Shown: positions 57,016-64,000 of the stretch, in pieces
How the letters are laid out: each line of letters opens with the position of its first letter
How positions within the stretch are numbered: position 1 is the first letter of the stretch
From: Methanomicrobiales archaeon
GTDB taxonomy: Archaea > Halobacteriota > Methanomicrobia > Methanomicrobiales > JACTUA01
NCBI GenBank assembly: GCA_030019205.1
Contig: JASEFH010000012.1
Location: 1-64,000, forward strand
DNA: 64,000 bases
Direction: 5' to 3'
Position numbers and translations under genes: made by a program
Notes under the pieces: model-generated
The model's input: the letters and a program-made list of their open reading frames with translations, nothing else
Databases searched by the model: none
What the model was told of the DNA's origin: nothing

Positions 57016-57060
57016 TTTGTTTATATAGAAGTATAATTCCATTTGTAAGATACCAGGAGG
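57016..57060 (+). promoter_or_regulatory. Thermosome promoter and ribosome-binding site
   Basis: TTTGTTTATATAGAAG (57016-57031) is a strong archaeal TATA box; AGGAGG at 57055-57060 is the ribosome-binding site eight bases before the ATG. The leader is short. Looks built for high expression. Confidence 0.65.
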
Positions 57061-57068
57061 AATTCTGT

Positions 57069-58673
57069 ATGCTTGCTGGTCAACCCGTAATTATTTTGAA
57101 GGAGAACGTGGAGCGCACTCGCGGGCACGAGGCGCAGCGGTCCAATATCATGGCAGCGCGGGCCATCTCGGCTGCCGTCCGCTCGACGCTCGGTCCGCGG
57201 GGCATGGACAAGATGCTTGTCAGTTCCACCGGGGATGTCGTGGTCACGAACGACGGAGCGACCATCCTGCATGAGCTCTCTGTCCAGCACCCGGGGGCCA
57301 AGATGGTCGTCGAGGTCGCGGAGACCCAGGACGACGAGGTCGGTGACGGCACCACGACCGCGTGCATCCTGGTGGGTGTCCTGATGGAAGAGGCGGAGAG
57401 GATGCTCTACCAGGGAATTCACCCCACGATCATCGCCCAGGGATACCGCATGGGGATGGACAGGGCGATGGAGGTTCTCCAGGACCTGGCAATCGCCGTT
57501 GAGCCGGACGACCGGGAGACGCTCCTCAAGCTTGCCAGCACCGCCATGACCGGCAAGGCGATCGAGGCCGTAAAGGAGAAACTCAACAGCATCGTCGTGG
57601 ATGCGGTCAAGACGGTCGCAGAGGATGTGGATGGGAAGATCACGGTCGACGAGGAGAACGTGATGATCAAGAAGCACACCGGGGAGACCATGGATGACGC
57701 CGAGCTGGTCCGCGGCATCATCATCGACAAGACCCGGATGCTGGACCAGATGCCGCAGAAGGTGAGAGACGCCCGCGTCGCCCTCATCTCGACGCCTCTC
57801 GAGATCGTGAAGGGCCAGGTGAAGGCGAAGATCCGGATCAAGTCCGCGGATCAGATGGCGGCGTTCGGGGCTCAGGAGCGGGAGACGCTCAAGAAGATGG
57901 CGGACCGCATCATCGGGAGCGGTGCGAACGTCGTCCTCTGCCAGAAGGGCATCGACGACGCGGTCGCCTACTACCTCGGAAAGAGCGGCGTCTTCGCCGT
58001 GCAGGACATCCCCGAGAAGGACATGAAGTACGCTGCACGGGCTCTCTGCGCCAACATCGTCAACAAACCCGAGGAACTCCGCCCGGAGGATCTGGGGACC
58101 GCGGATCTCGTCGAGGAGCTCGAGGATGCGGAGCTCGTGAAGATCTCGGGCTGCCAGAATCCGAAAGCAGTCACCATCATGCTCTGGGGCAGCACCCAGG
58201 TGCTGATCGACGAGCTGGAGCGGGCGGTATACGATGGCGTCCGGGTCGTCATCGACGCCCTGGAGGACGGCAAGTTCGTGGTCGGGGGCGGCGCCGTGGA
58301 GAGCGAGCTCTTCCTGAAACTCCGCGACTATGCCACGACCGTGGGCGGGCGGGCGCAGATCGCGATCGAGGCATTTGCCAGCGCGTTCGAGAGCATCCCC
58401 AAGCAGCTCGCGGAGAACTCGGGGTACAACCCCATCGACAAGGTGGTGGAGCTCCGCACCGCACATGCCCGGGGCGACAAGCATGCAGGCCTGAACGTGT
58501 ACACGGGCAAGATCGAGAACATGCGGAAATCGGGAGTGCTGGAGCCGCTGCGGGTCAAGACGCAGGCGATCCAGAGCGCGACGGAGGCATCCATGATGCT
58601 GATCCGCGTGGACGACATGATGGTCTCCCAGAAGCGGGAGAAACCCGCTACCCCCTCTGCCCCGAAGGGATAA
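57069..58673 (+). CDS. Thermosome subunit (group II chaperonin)
   Basis: 534 residues. Equatorial motifs [20 protein letters not shown] and [15 protein letters not shown]-terminal [19 protein letters not shown]. Folds proteins in an ATP-driven double ring. The C-terminus ends [10 protein letters not shown] and lacks the long Gly/Met tail seen in some thermosomes. Only one subunit gene is seen in this window. Confidence 0.97.
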   Translation: MLAGQPVIILKENVERTRGHEAQRSNIMAARAISAAVRSTLGPRGMDKMLVSSTGDVVVTNDGATILHELSVQHPGAKMVVEVAETQDDEVGDGTTTACILVGVLMEEAERMLYQGIHPTIIAQGYRMGMDRAMEVLQDLAIAVEPDDRETLLKLASTAMTGKAIEAVKEKLNSIVVDAVKTVAEDVDGKITVDEENVMIKKHTGETMDDAELVRGIIIDKTRMLDQMPQKVRDARVALISTPLEIVKGQVKAKIRIKSADQMAAFGAQERETLKKMADRIIGSGANVVLCQKGIDDAVAYYLGKSGVFAVQDIPEKDMKYAARALCANIVNKPEELRPEDLGTADLVEELEDAELVKISGCQNPKAVTIMLWGSTQVLIDELERAVYDGVRVVIDALEDGKFVVGGGAVESELFLKLRDYATTVGGRAQIAIEAFASAFESIPKQLAENSGYNPIDKVVELRTAHARGDKHAGLNVYTGKIENMRKSGVLEPLRVKTQAIQSATEASMMLIRVDDMMVSQKREKPATPSAPKG

Positions 58674-58683
58674 CATTCATCAT

Positions 58684-58690
58684 CTTTTTT
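58684..58690 (+). terminator. Poly-T terminator after the thermosome gene
   Basis: A CTTTTTT run starts about 11 bases after the stop codon, typical of an archaeal U-run terminator. Confidence 0.5.
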
Positions 58691-58806
58691 AACCAATATA
58701 CCCGGGGATTCCTGTGACGCGCTCGCCGCGGACGCGGGAGGCTGGCCGCGTCATCTCTCCGGCGGCGATCTCGGAGGCCGTTGAGAGGGGTCCTGCTCTG
58801 TTCCAT

Positions 58807-58891
58807 GCCGGGGTAGTCTAGTCCGGAAAGGCGGTAGCCTCGAAAGCTACTGGTGCTCGGCACCTCAGGAGTTCAAATCTCCTCCCCGGCG
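58807..58891 (+). tRNA. tRNA-Ser (CGA)
   Basis: 85 bases. Acceptor GCCGGGG pairs with CCCCGGC, discriminator G. The anticodon stem GTAGC/GCTAC encloses CTCGAAA with anticodon CGA at 58841-58843 (reads UCG). A long variable arm follows, as in serine tRNAs, and the T-loop is GTTCAAATC. No CCA is encoded and no intron is present. Confidence 0.93.
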
Positions 58892-58983
58892 TATCTTTTC
58901 TGGCGGCAGGATGCTGCAGGTTCTCCGACAACGGCGCTGCGGACGGTGCGATCCGGATGCTGACCTCCATCTGCCGGGCAGGC

Positions 58984-59036
58984 GGGGAGGGGGGTGCACT
59001 CCCTCTCCCGGCCCGCCCCTCCTCCGGCGCGATAGG
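58984..59036. repeat. GC-rich hairpin with GCGCGATAGG tail (third copy)
   Basis: GGGGAGGGGGGTGCA is followed by CTCCCTCTCCC and, after a C-rich spacer, GGCGCGATAGG. Arrangement matches the elements at 13.9 and 37.3 kb. It lies about 90 bases after tRNA-Ser. A further G-run/C-run hairpin is at 59127-59150. Confidence 0.45.
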
Positions 59037-59816
59037 CGAAACCGGACGTGACGGGGTCGACGCGCGTGCAGCGGACGGAAGGCAGTGCGGCTGCTGGAGA
59101 GCAGCCGAATCGGTGCCCGAAGATACGGGGGGGGAGTTTGGCCCCCCTCCCTTTCGCGCCGGCACGACGTGGCTGCCGGACGATCCACCCCGGGTGCGAC
59201 CGGGGAGAGGGCGGAGGATGATACGTCTGATCTGCGTCCGGTTCGAGATCCGCCCCGGGCGGACCATTCGGGATAGGCGCGAAGATATTTCTCTGGGGAT
59301 CCTGCGGCGATCTCATTCCCCCCGGAGCGAATGCGGGGATTCACGGGCGGCATTCGGAGCCCCGCCCTTCCGGTGATTGCGCTGTTCGGGCTGGCCGCGG
59401 TGGTGGGCGATGCCGCCAGCGGCTCTCCATCCCGGGGGAGAGAGTACGGCCGTACCGGGGTTCGCCGCCGCGGACGATGCCGTGCTCGTCGCTATTCCGC
59501 TCGCGGCGCTTGCCGCCTGCCGGGAGACCGCCTCTGCCCCGTTCGCTCTCGATCGGGGGTGGGAAAGACCGGGCGGTCCCCGCGGGTGCACGCTCTCCCC
59601 TGCGGCAAGGAGGTCGGAGCGGGATTCGCCATCCCCGGCTCCCCGGTCGTCACAGACGCCACCGTAACGGCGCCGGTGTCCCCCCGCGTGGGATCGGAAC
59701 CGGCAGCATCCTCGTATGCGCCGCTGCCACGGAGATCGGAGCCTTTATCACCTTCCGGGGCATCCTGATGCGAACATGAAGACGAGAACGCGGCATGGCA
59801 GCCGCAGGAGGGTGTC
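59037..59816. other. Gene-poor stretch with possible membrane-protein remnant
   Basis: No intact gene. Around 59364-59440 and 59470-59560, plus-strand segments in different frames have hydrophobic, GC3-rich codons (PVIALFGLAAVVGDAASG; FAAADDAVLVAIPLAALAAC), which could be a decayed membrane protein gene. The family is not recognisable. Confidence 0.25.
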
Positions 59817-59939
59817 ATGGCAGGAGACGCCGACCGCCCCGATCATCGCGACGCGCCTGCGGCAGAGACGCTCAACCGGCATCCGGAGACGGATTTCGGC
59901 CCCGTGGATGGAAGGGCATCCGCCCGGGGAACGCGGTGA
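59817..59939 (+). CDS. Possible 40-residue leader peptide gene
   Basis: MAGDADRPDHRDAPAAETLN onward, ending GTR. GGAGGGTGTC precedes the ATG, and its stop is four bases before the start of the DUF4097 lipoprotein, so translation could be coupled. The composition is not distinctive and it may be a chance reading frame. Confidence 0.3.
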   Translation: MAGDADRPDHRDAPAAETLNRHPETDFGPVDGRASARGTR

Positions 59940-59943
59940 AGCC

Positions 59944-60830
59944 ATGAGCATCAGGTACGTGCCCGTACTGCTTCTTCTCCTGGCGGCAGCCCTGGTCGCA
60001 TCCGGGTGCACCTTCCCCCGGGGCATCCCGGGCCCGCTGGTGACGGAGGAGTCCGACCAGGCGTACCCGGTCGATGGGATGCAGAGGCTGGACGTCGAGA
60101 ATCTCAACGGAGCGGTTCGGGTCGCCGGATGGGATCAGCCGTTCGTATCGGTGCGGTGCATGCCGTGAAGGCAACCCGGTTCGGGCAGGGAGAGCTGGAC
60201 AAGGTCAGCATATCGGTGGATGCGGGCGACGGACTGACGATCCGGACCCTTCATCCCCAGCCTCCGGCCCGGGTGTCGGTGACCTACGAGATCCGGGTAC
60301 CTCCCCAAATCGCATCCATCCGCATCGACACCTCGAACGGCGAAGTCCAGGTCGAGGGCGTGTCCGCGCACACAGGCGCCGCCACGTCGAACGGCAGGAT
60401 CCTGATGCGGAACATCTCGGGGGACGTCGATGCCCGCACCAGCAACGGGGGGATCGAGATCCGCGACATCCTCGGATCCGTCCAGGCGAGAACGAGCAAT
60501 GGACGCGTCACGGTCCGGAATGCATCCATCACGGGAAATATCGCGACCTCGAACGGGGAGATAGCCGCGGAGATCCGGGCTATTCCCGGGGATATCTCCC
60601 TGCGGACGAGCAACGGGCGGATCCGCGCCGCCCTCGCGGCGGATCTGAACGCGACCATCGTGGCGGACACCTCGAATGGGAGGATTCGGGTTCAGGGGAT
60701 CTCGCTCGAGACGGAGGAGCGGACGGACACGCACCTGCGGGGCACCTCCGGCAGCGGAGACGGGGTGATCACGCTGCGGACGTCCAATGGCGAGATCGCC
60801 CTCTCCGGGCTGCCCCTGGCGGGGGTTTAG
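59944..60830 (+). pseudogene. DUF4097-type beta-helix lipoprotein, frameshifted
   Basis: The N-terminal 75 codons encode a lipoprotein signal (YVPVLLLLLAAALVASGCTF, lipobox Cys) and DGMQRLDVENLNGAVRVAG, then stop at 60168. The reading continues in the next frame from about 60160 (HAVKATRFGQGELDKVSI) to 60830 with repeated TSNG-containing strands (IDTSNGEVQVEG, ARTSNGGIEIRD, ARTSNGRVTVRN, VADTSNGRIRVQG), typical of DUF4097 right-handed helices. One indel near 60155-60165 separates the halves. Either a recent pseudogene, a sequencing error or a programmed shift. Confidence 0.75.
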
Positions 60831-60895
60831 CGGGGATGGAGGCAGGCGGCTCGTGCACCGGCATACCGGGGCATGCAGCGTTCCGGAGGGGACCC

Positions 60896-61768
60896 TCAGG
60901 GGATGGGCACCTGCCTTCTTCGCCACCATCGGTAAACGACCAGCGCTCCGCCCCCGAGCACCAGAAGGGGCAGCAGGGCGAAGAAGAGGACGACGATGAG
61001 GTCGATCGTCCAGAAGAATCCGAGAATGCCGGTGTTGAGCGTGGCGGCGAAATCGTGCCTGACACCTTCGCCCACGGGAACCGGTTCGGCGAGGGAGACC
61101 GTGATGGTGGCGAGATCGATGCGGTCGTTCAGGTAGCGCAGCCTTCCGGCAACCCGTTCGATCTCGACCTGGACGCGCTCGATCTCGGTCTGAACCTTCA
61201 GGACATCCTCGACCCTCTCCGCCTTCAGCATGATCCGCTGGTACTGCTCCAGCTGGCAGTCCAGCGCCCTCTTTCGCGCCTGAAGGTCGATATACTCCTC
61301 GGTCACGTCCTGCCCCCGCTCCTCCCGCGAGAGCACCTTCCCGAGGGGCGGAATCTCCTCTACAAGGCGGCTGTATCCTCCGGCTGGCACGCGGAGCACC
61401 ACCTCGGCGTAGCTGCGATCCGAGGAGTCCCGCCGCAGGGACGAGGATGCAATGTAGCCCCCGCCTTCCCGAGCAGCATCCTCGAGCGCCGAGACCGCCG
61501 CCGGGACATCCTGCACCTCCAGATGGATCCGGGCGGTGCGGACGATCTTCTGGCTCTCGAGCGTGCCCGTGGACGCACCGCCGCCCGACTCCCGTTCTGG
61601 CAGCGCCGACGAGGCCTGTCCGCCCTCCTGTGTCCTGTCGGACAGGAAGTCCAGCCCCCCTCCCGAGAGAGGCGGCAGCGCGTTCTCCGACGATGACGCA
61701 GGGATGCCGGCGCATCCTGCCGCGAGAATAAACAGGACGCACAGGAGGAGCGGATATCTGGCAAGCAT
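60896..61768 (-). CDS. DUF4349 lipoprotein
   Basis: 290 residues. Lipobox signal PLLLCVLFILAAGCAG, a Ser/Gly-rich spacer, then the DUF4349 domain (KIVRTARIHLEVQDVPAAVS, GGYIASSSLRRDSSDRSYAE) with a coiled coil (VQTEIERVQVEIERVAGRLR) and a C-terminal membrane helix ending YRWWRRR. Cell-surface or periplasm-facing; function unknown. Convergent with the DUF4097 gene, which encodes another surface lipoprotein. TTTTTTAAGATC about 30 bases upstream is a possible TATA. Confidence 0.85.
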   Translation of the reverse strand: MLARYPLLLCVLFILAAGCAGIPASSSENALPPLSGGGLDFLSDRTQEGGQASSALPERESGGGASTGTLESQKIVRTARIHLEVQDVPAAVSALEDAAREGGGYIASSSLRRDSSDRSYAEVVLRVPAGGYSRLVEEIPPLGKVLSREERGQDVTEEYIDLQARKRALDCQLEQYQRIMLKAERVEDVLKVQTEIERVQVEIERVAGRLRYLNDRIDLATITVSLAEPVPVGEGVRHDFAATLNTGILGFFWTIDLIVVLFFALLPLLVLGGGALVVYRWWRRRQVPIP

Positions 61769-62225
61769 ACCGGAAAATCTCCGTCCGATCTTAAAAAATC
61801 ACGCATAACTACGATATTATTCGAACTCATGCGGGAATGGCGGGTCCGCGTGCGTTCCGGCCCGATACCACCTCTTTGCGTCGCTCCAGCTCCTCCCGGC
61901 GGCGGACTATCGGGAACGAGTGCAGCGGGCGGCGAAGGAGGGCGCGTCCATCCGGGTCGCTCGCGCATGGCGGCGCCGCTCGGGAATGTCTCAGACCCCC
62001 TCAAGATCCACCATCGACCGCCCGGCCCCTTCCTTTCCCGGCCCTGTCACACGACAGGGGGTCCCTCTCGCGCGGCATCTTCCCCGTGGATGCTCCGTCC
62101 ACACGCGAATACCCGAGGATGCATCGTGCACGTTCGCAGCGTCCGATCCCCCGAATCTCCCTCCTCGCTCCGATCGAAACCGGGGAGCCGGGGGGGCGTC
62201 TGTGGCGCACACATCTGCCGGGATC
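61769..62225. other. Spacer, possible remnant ORF
   Basis: No intact gene. A plus-strand stretch near 61859-61990 reads ARYHLFASLQLLPAADYRER onward with GC3-rich codons; a preceding ATG at 61830 is in another frame. It may be a decayed gene. The rest shows nothing recognisable. Confidence 0.2.
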
Positions 62226-62243
62226 GGCATACGTATATATGCC
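62226..62243 (+). promoter_or_regulatory. Palindrome overlapping the TATA box of the ABC exporter genes
   Basis: GGCATA and TATGCC flank CGTATA; the AT-rich core (ACGTATATAT) is the best TATA candidate about 60 bases before the start codon. An inverted repeat embedded in the TATA suggests a repressor site. Confidence 0.4.
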
Positions 62244-62297
62244 AGGTACAAGAACGGGATATACCTGAACGGGGAGGAACGGAGGCGGCCGCGGTAG

Positions 62298-63260
62298 ATG
62301 AACGGCAGCATCATCGAGGTCAGGGATCTGGAGCACTGGTTCGGGGAGTTCAAGGCGGTGGACGGCATCACCTTCAGCGTTCGGGAAGGGGAGATATTCT
62401 CTCTCCTGGGCCCCAACGGAGCGGGGAAGAGCACGACGATCAACGTGCTGACCACGCTCCTGCCGCTGCAGAAGGGGGAGGTCCGGGTCGCCGGCTACGA
62501 TGTCGCCCGGGAGGCGGAGGCGGTGCGGCAGTCGATCGGCATCGTCTTCCAGGAGCTGACCCTGGACCGGGACATGACTGTGCGGGAGATCCTGGAGTTT
62601 CACGGGAGGCTGTACGGCATGCCGCGGGAGGAGCGGAGACGGCGCATCGGCGAGCTCCTCCGCCTGGTGGAACTCGAGGGGAAGCGGGACACCCTCACCA
62701 AGCACCTGAGCGGCGGGATGAAGCGGCGTCTCGAGATCGCCCGGGGTCTGATGACCCGCCCCCGCATCCTGTTCCTGGACGAACCGACGCTCGGGCTCGA
62801 TCCGCAGACGCGCCTCAGGACCTGGGACTACATCGAGCAGGTGAACCGGGAGGGGACCACGATCTTCCTGACGACGCACTACATGGACGAAGCGGACCAC
62901 CTGAGCGACCGCATCAGCCTCATCGACCGCGGGCGGATCGTCGTCACCGGCTCGCCCCTGGAGCTGAAGAACGCCCTCGGAGAGGACATGATCTACCTCG
63001 AGACGGACAGCGACCGCCGGGCCGTGGAACTTCTCCGTGTCGTCGACGGCGTGCGGAGCGCCGCCGTGAGACGCCAGGGCATCAGCGTCACGCTCACGGC
63101 GGATGGCACGCGGATACTCCCCCGCATCATGGAGATTCTCCTCGAGAACGGGATCGGCGTCTCCGTGGTCAACCTGAAAAAGCCGTCCATGGACGACGTC
63201 TTCGTTCACCATACCGGGAAAGCCCTGCGGGAGGCCGAACAGGCGTATCCTGGATCCTGA
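62298..63260 (+). CDS. ABC-2 type exporter ATP-binding protein
   Basis: 320 residues. Walker A LLGPNGAGKSTTINVL, Q-loop FQELTLD, signature LSGGMKRRLEIARG, Walker B ILFLDEPTLGLD, and a C-terminal domain of the DrrA type. Exports an unknown substrate (drug, lipid or polysaccharide) with the permease 15 bases downstream. GGAGGAACGGAGG precedes the ATG at some distance. Confidence 0.93.
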   Translation: MNGSIIEVRDLEHWFGEFKAVDGITFSVREGEIFSLLGPNGAGKSTTINVLTTLLPLQKGEVRVAGYDVAREAEAVRQSIGIVFQELTLDRDMTVREILEFHGRLYGMPREERRRRIGELLRLVELEGKRDTLTKHLSGGMKRRLEIARGLMTRPRILFLDEPTLGLDPQTRLRTWDYIEQVNREGTTIFLTTHYMDEADHLSDRISLIDRGRIVVTGSPLELKNALGEDMIYLETDSDRRAVELLRVVDGVRSAAVRRQGISVTLTADGTRILPRIMEILLENGIGVSVVNLKKPSMDDVFVHHTGKALREAEQAYPGS

Positions 63261-63275
63261 TGGGGGAGATTTCAT

Positions 63276-64000
63276 ATGGAGATGCGGTTCCTCACCATCT
63301 ACTGGCGCGACATGCTCCGCTACTTCCGGTTCAAGGCCCTGATCGTGACGTCCCTGGTGCAGCCCGCGCTCTGGATGGCGTTCTTTGGCATCGCTATGTC
63401 GAGCAACTTCAGCCGCTTCACCGCCGACGTCCCCCTGCCCCCCGGCGCCCACTCGGTCACCTACCTGACCTACATGGGGGCGGGCATGATCGCCATGACC
63501 ACGCTCTTCACCAGCCTGTACGGGGGGATCATCCTGCTATTCGACAAGAACTGGGGGCTGATGCGGGAGATCCTGGCGAGCCCGCTGCCGCGGAACGATA
63601 TCATCATCGGGATCGGACTCTCCGGGATGACGAAATCGTTCATCCAGGTCTTCGTCCTCACCGTGTTCGGTCTGCTGCTCGGGGTCGAGTTCTTCTCGGG
63701 CTACTCCCCGGGGGATACCCTGATCTCCCTCGTCGGCATCCTCGTATTCGTGGGTCTCTTCTCCCTGGGCTTTCTCTTCCTCTCGTCCGCCATCGCCGTC
63801 ACCATGGAGACCCCCGAGGGGCTGCAGGGGGTGATCACCCTCCTCTCCCTGCCCATCTTCTTCGCCAGCAACGCCCTCTACCCGATCGAATCCTTCCCGG
63901 CGTTCCTGGAGGTGGTCTCCCTGTTCAACCCGCTGACGTACCTCATCAACGGCATCCGCTACTTTGCCATCGGAAGCGACTTCTATGCCCTGGGGATTCA
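63276..64000 (+). CDS. ABC-2 type exporter permease (cut by window end)
   Basis: The first 241 codons are present: MEMRFLTIYWRDMLRYFRF, then hydrophobic segments (IVTSLVQPALWMAFFGIAM; YMGAGMIAMTTLFTSLYGG) and the ABC-2 signature region SLFNPLTYLINGIRYFAIG near the end. Pairs with the upstream ATPase. GGGGGAG precedes the ATG. The 3' end is outside the window. Confidence 0.92.
   Translation, partial: MEMRFLTIYWRDMLRYFRFKALIVTSLVQPALWMAFFGIAMSSNFSRFTADVPLPPGAHSVTYLTYMGAGMIAMTTLFTSLYGGIILLFDKNWGLMREILASPLPRNDIIIGIGLSGMTKSFIQVFVLTVFGLLLGVEFFSGYSPGDTLISLVGILVFVGLFSLGFLFLSSAIAVTMETPEGLQGVITLLSLPIFFASNALYPIESFPAFLEVVSLFNPLTYLINGIRYFAIGSDFYALGI

Noticed and set aside
59716-59943. In-frame upstream extension of the DUF4097 lipoprotein
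   Set aside because: The signal peptide and GGTGA ribosome-binding site define the start at 59944; the extension is Arg-rich without motif.

Overview
The window looks like a high-GC hydrogenotrophic methanogenic euryarchaeon of the Methanomicrobiales; Methanoculleus or Methanofollis is the best guess from gene content and GC, not from a database match. Evidence: archaeal A-type ATP synthase genes, an archaeal CO dehydrogenase/acetyl-CoA synthase (ACDS) operon, thermosome, LonB, Nob1, GfcR, TATA-box promoters and ribosome-binding sites of the GGAGG/GGTGATC type. Bacterial-type MutS/MutL and several bacterial-like lipoprotein families are also present.

Layout. 0.3-4.6 kb: sensor histidine kinase, small unknown proteins and a PAS-only protein. 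4.6-6.6 kb: gene-poor stretch with decayed reading frames, including a frameshifted PIN-domain gene. 6.6-11 kb: mutS-mutL operon. 11.2-13.4 kb: convergent trkA and trkH for K+ uptake. 14.1-24.6 kb (minus): cdhA-B-C-D-E, a RACo-type corrinoid activator and two CooC-like ATPases, a complete acetyl-CoA synthase locus with its maturation and reactivation genes. 24.9-26.7 kb: tandem universal stress protein and a pair of paralogous unknown small proteins.

27.0-35.8 kb and 37.8-47.4 kb (both minus): two complete A1Ao ATP synthase operons with the same gene order H-I-K-E-C-F-A-B-D. The first begins with a 61-residue unknown gene; the second runs on into phosphoglycerate kinase. They differ at functionally important sites: the c-ring helix-1 ligand is Gln in one and Glu in the other, and the A-subunit P-loop is canonical only in the second. 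Between them lie a truncated YetF gene, a long imperfect hairpin and a DUF2795 gene.

47.6-64 kb: zinc-ribbon micro-gene plus unknown partner, BofA-like membrane protein, ABM-like protein, then pmbA-tldD-lonB (minus) divergent from prs-rtcA-nob1-gfcR and thermosome (plus), tRNA-Ser(CGA), another gene-poor stretch, a frameshifted DUF4097 lipoprotein gene, a DUF4349 lipoprotein, and the start of an ABC-2 exporter cut by the window end. A GC-rich hairpin followed by a GCGATAGG motif recurs in several intergenic regions.

Functionally the window combines energy conservation (two ATP synthases, pgk), carbon assimilation (ACDS), protein and RNA quality control (LonB, TldD/PmbA, thermosome, Nob1, RtcA) and DNA repair. 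The most unusual feature is the pair of neighbouring, full, diverged A-type ATP synthase operons.
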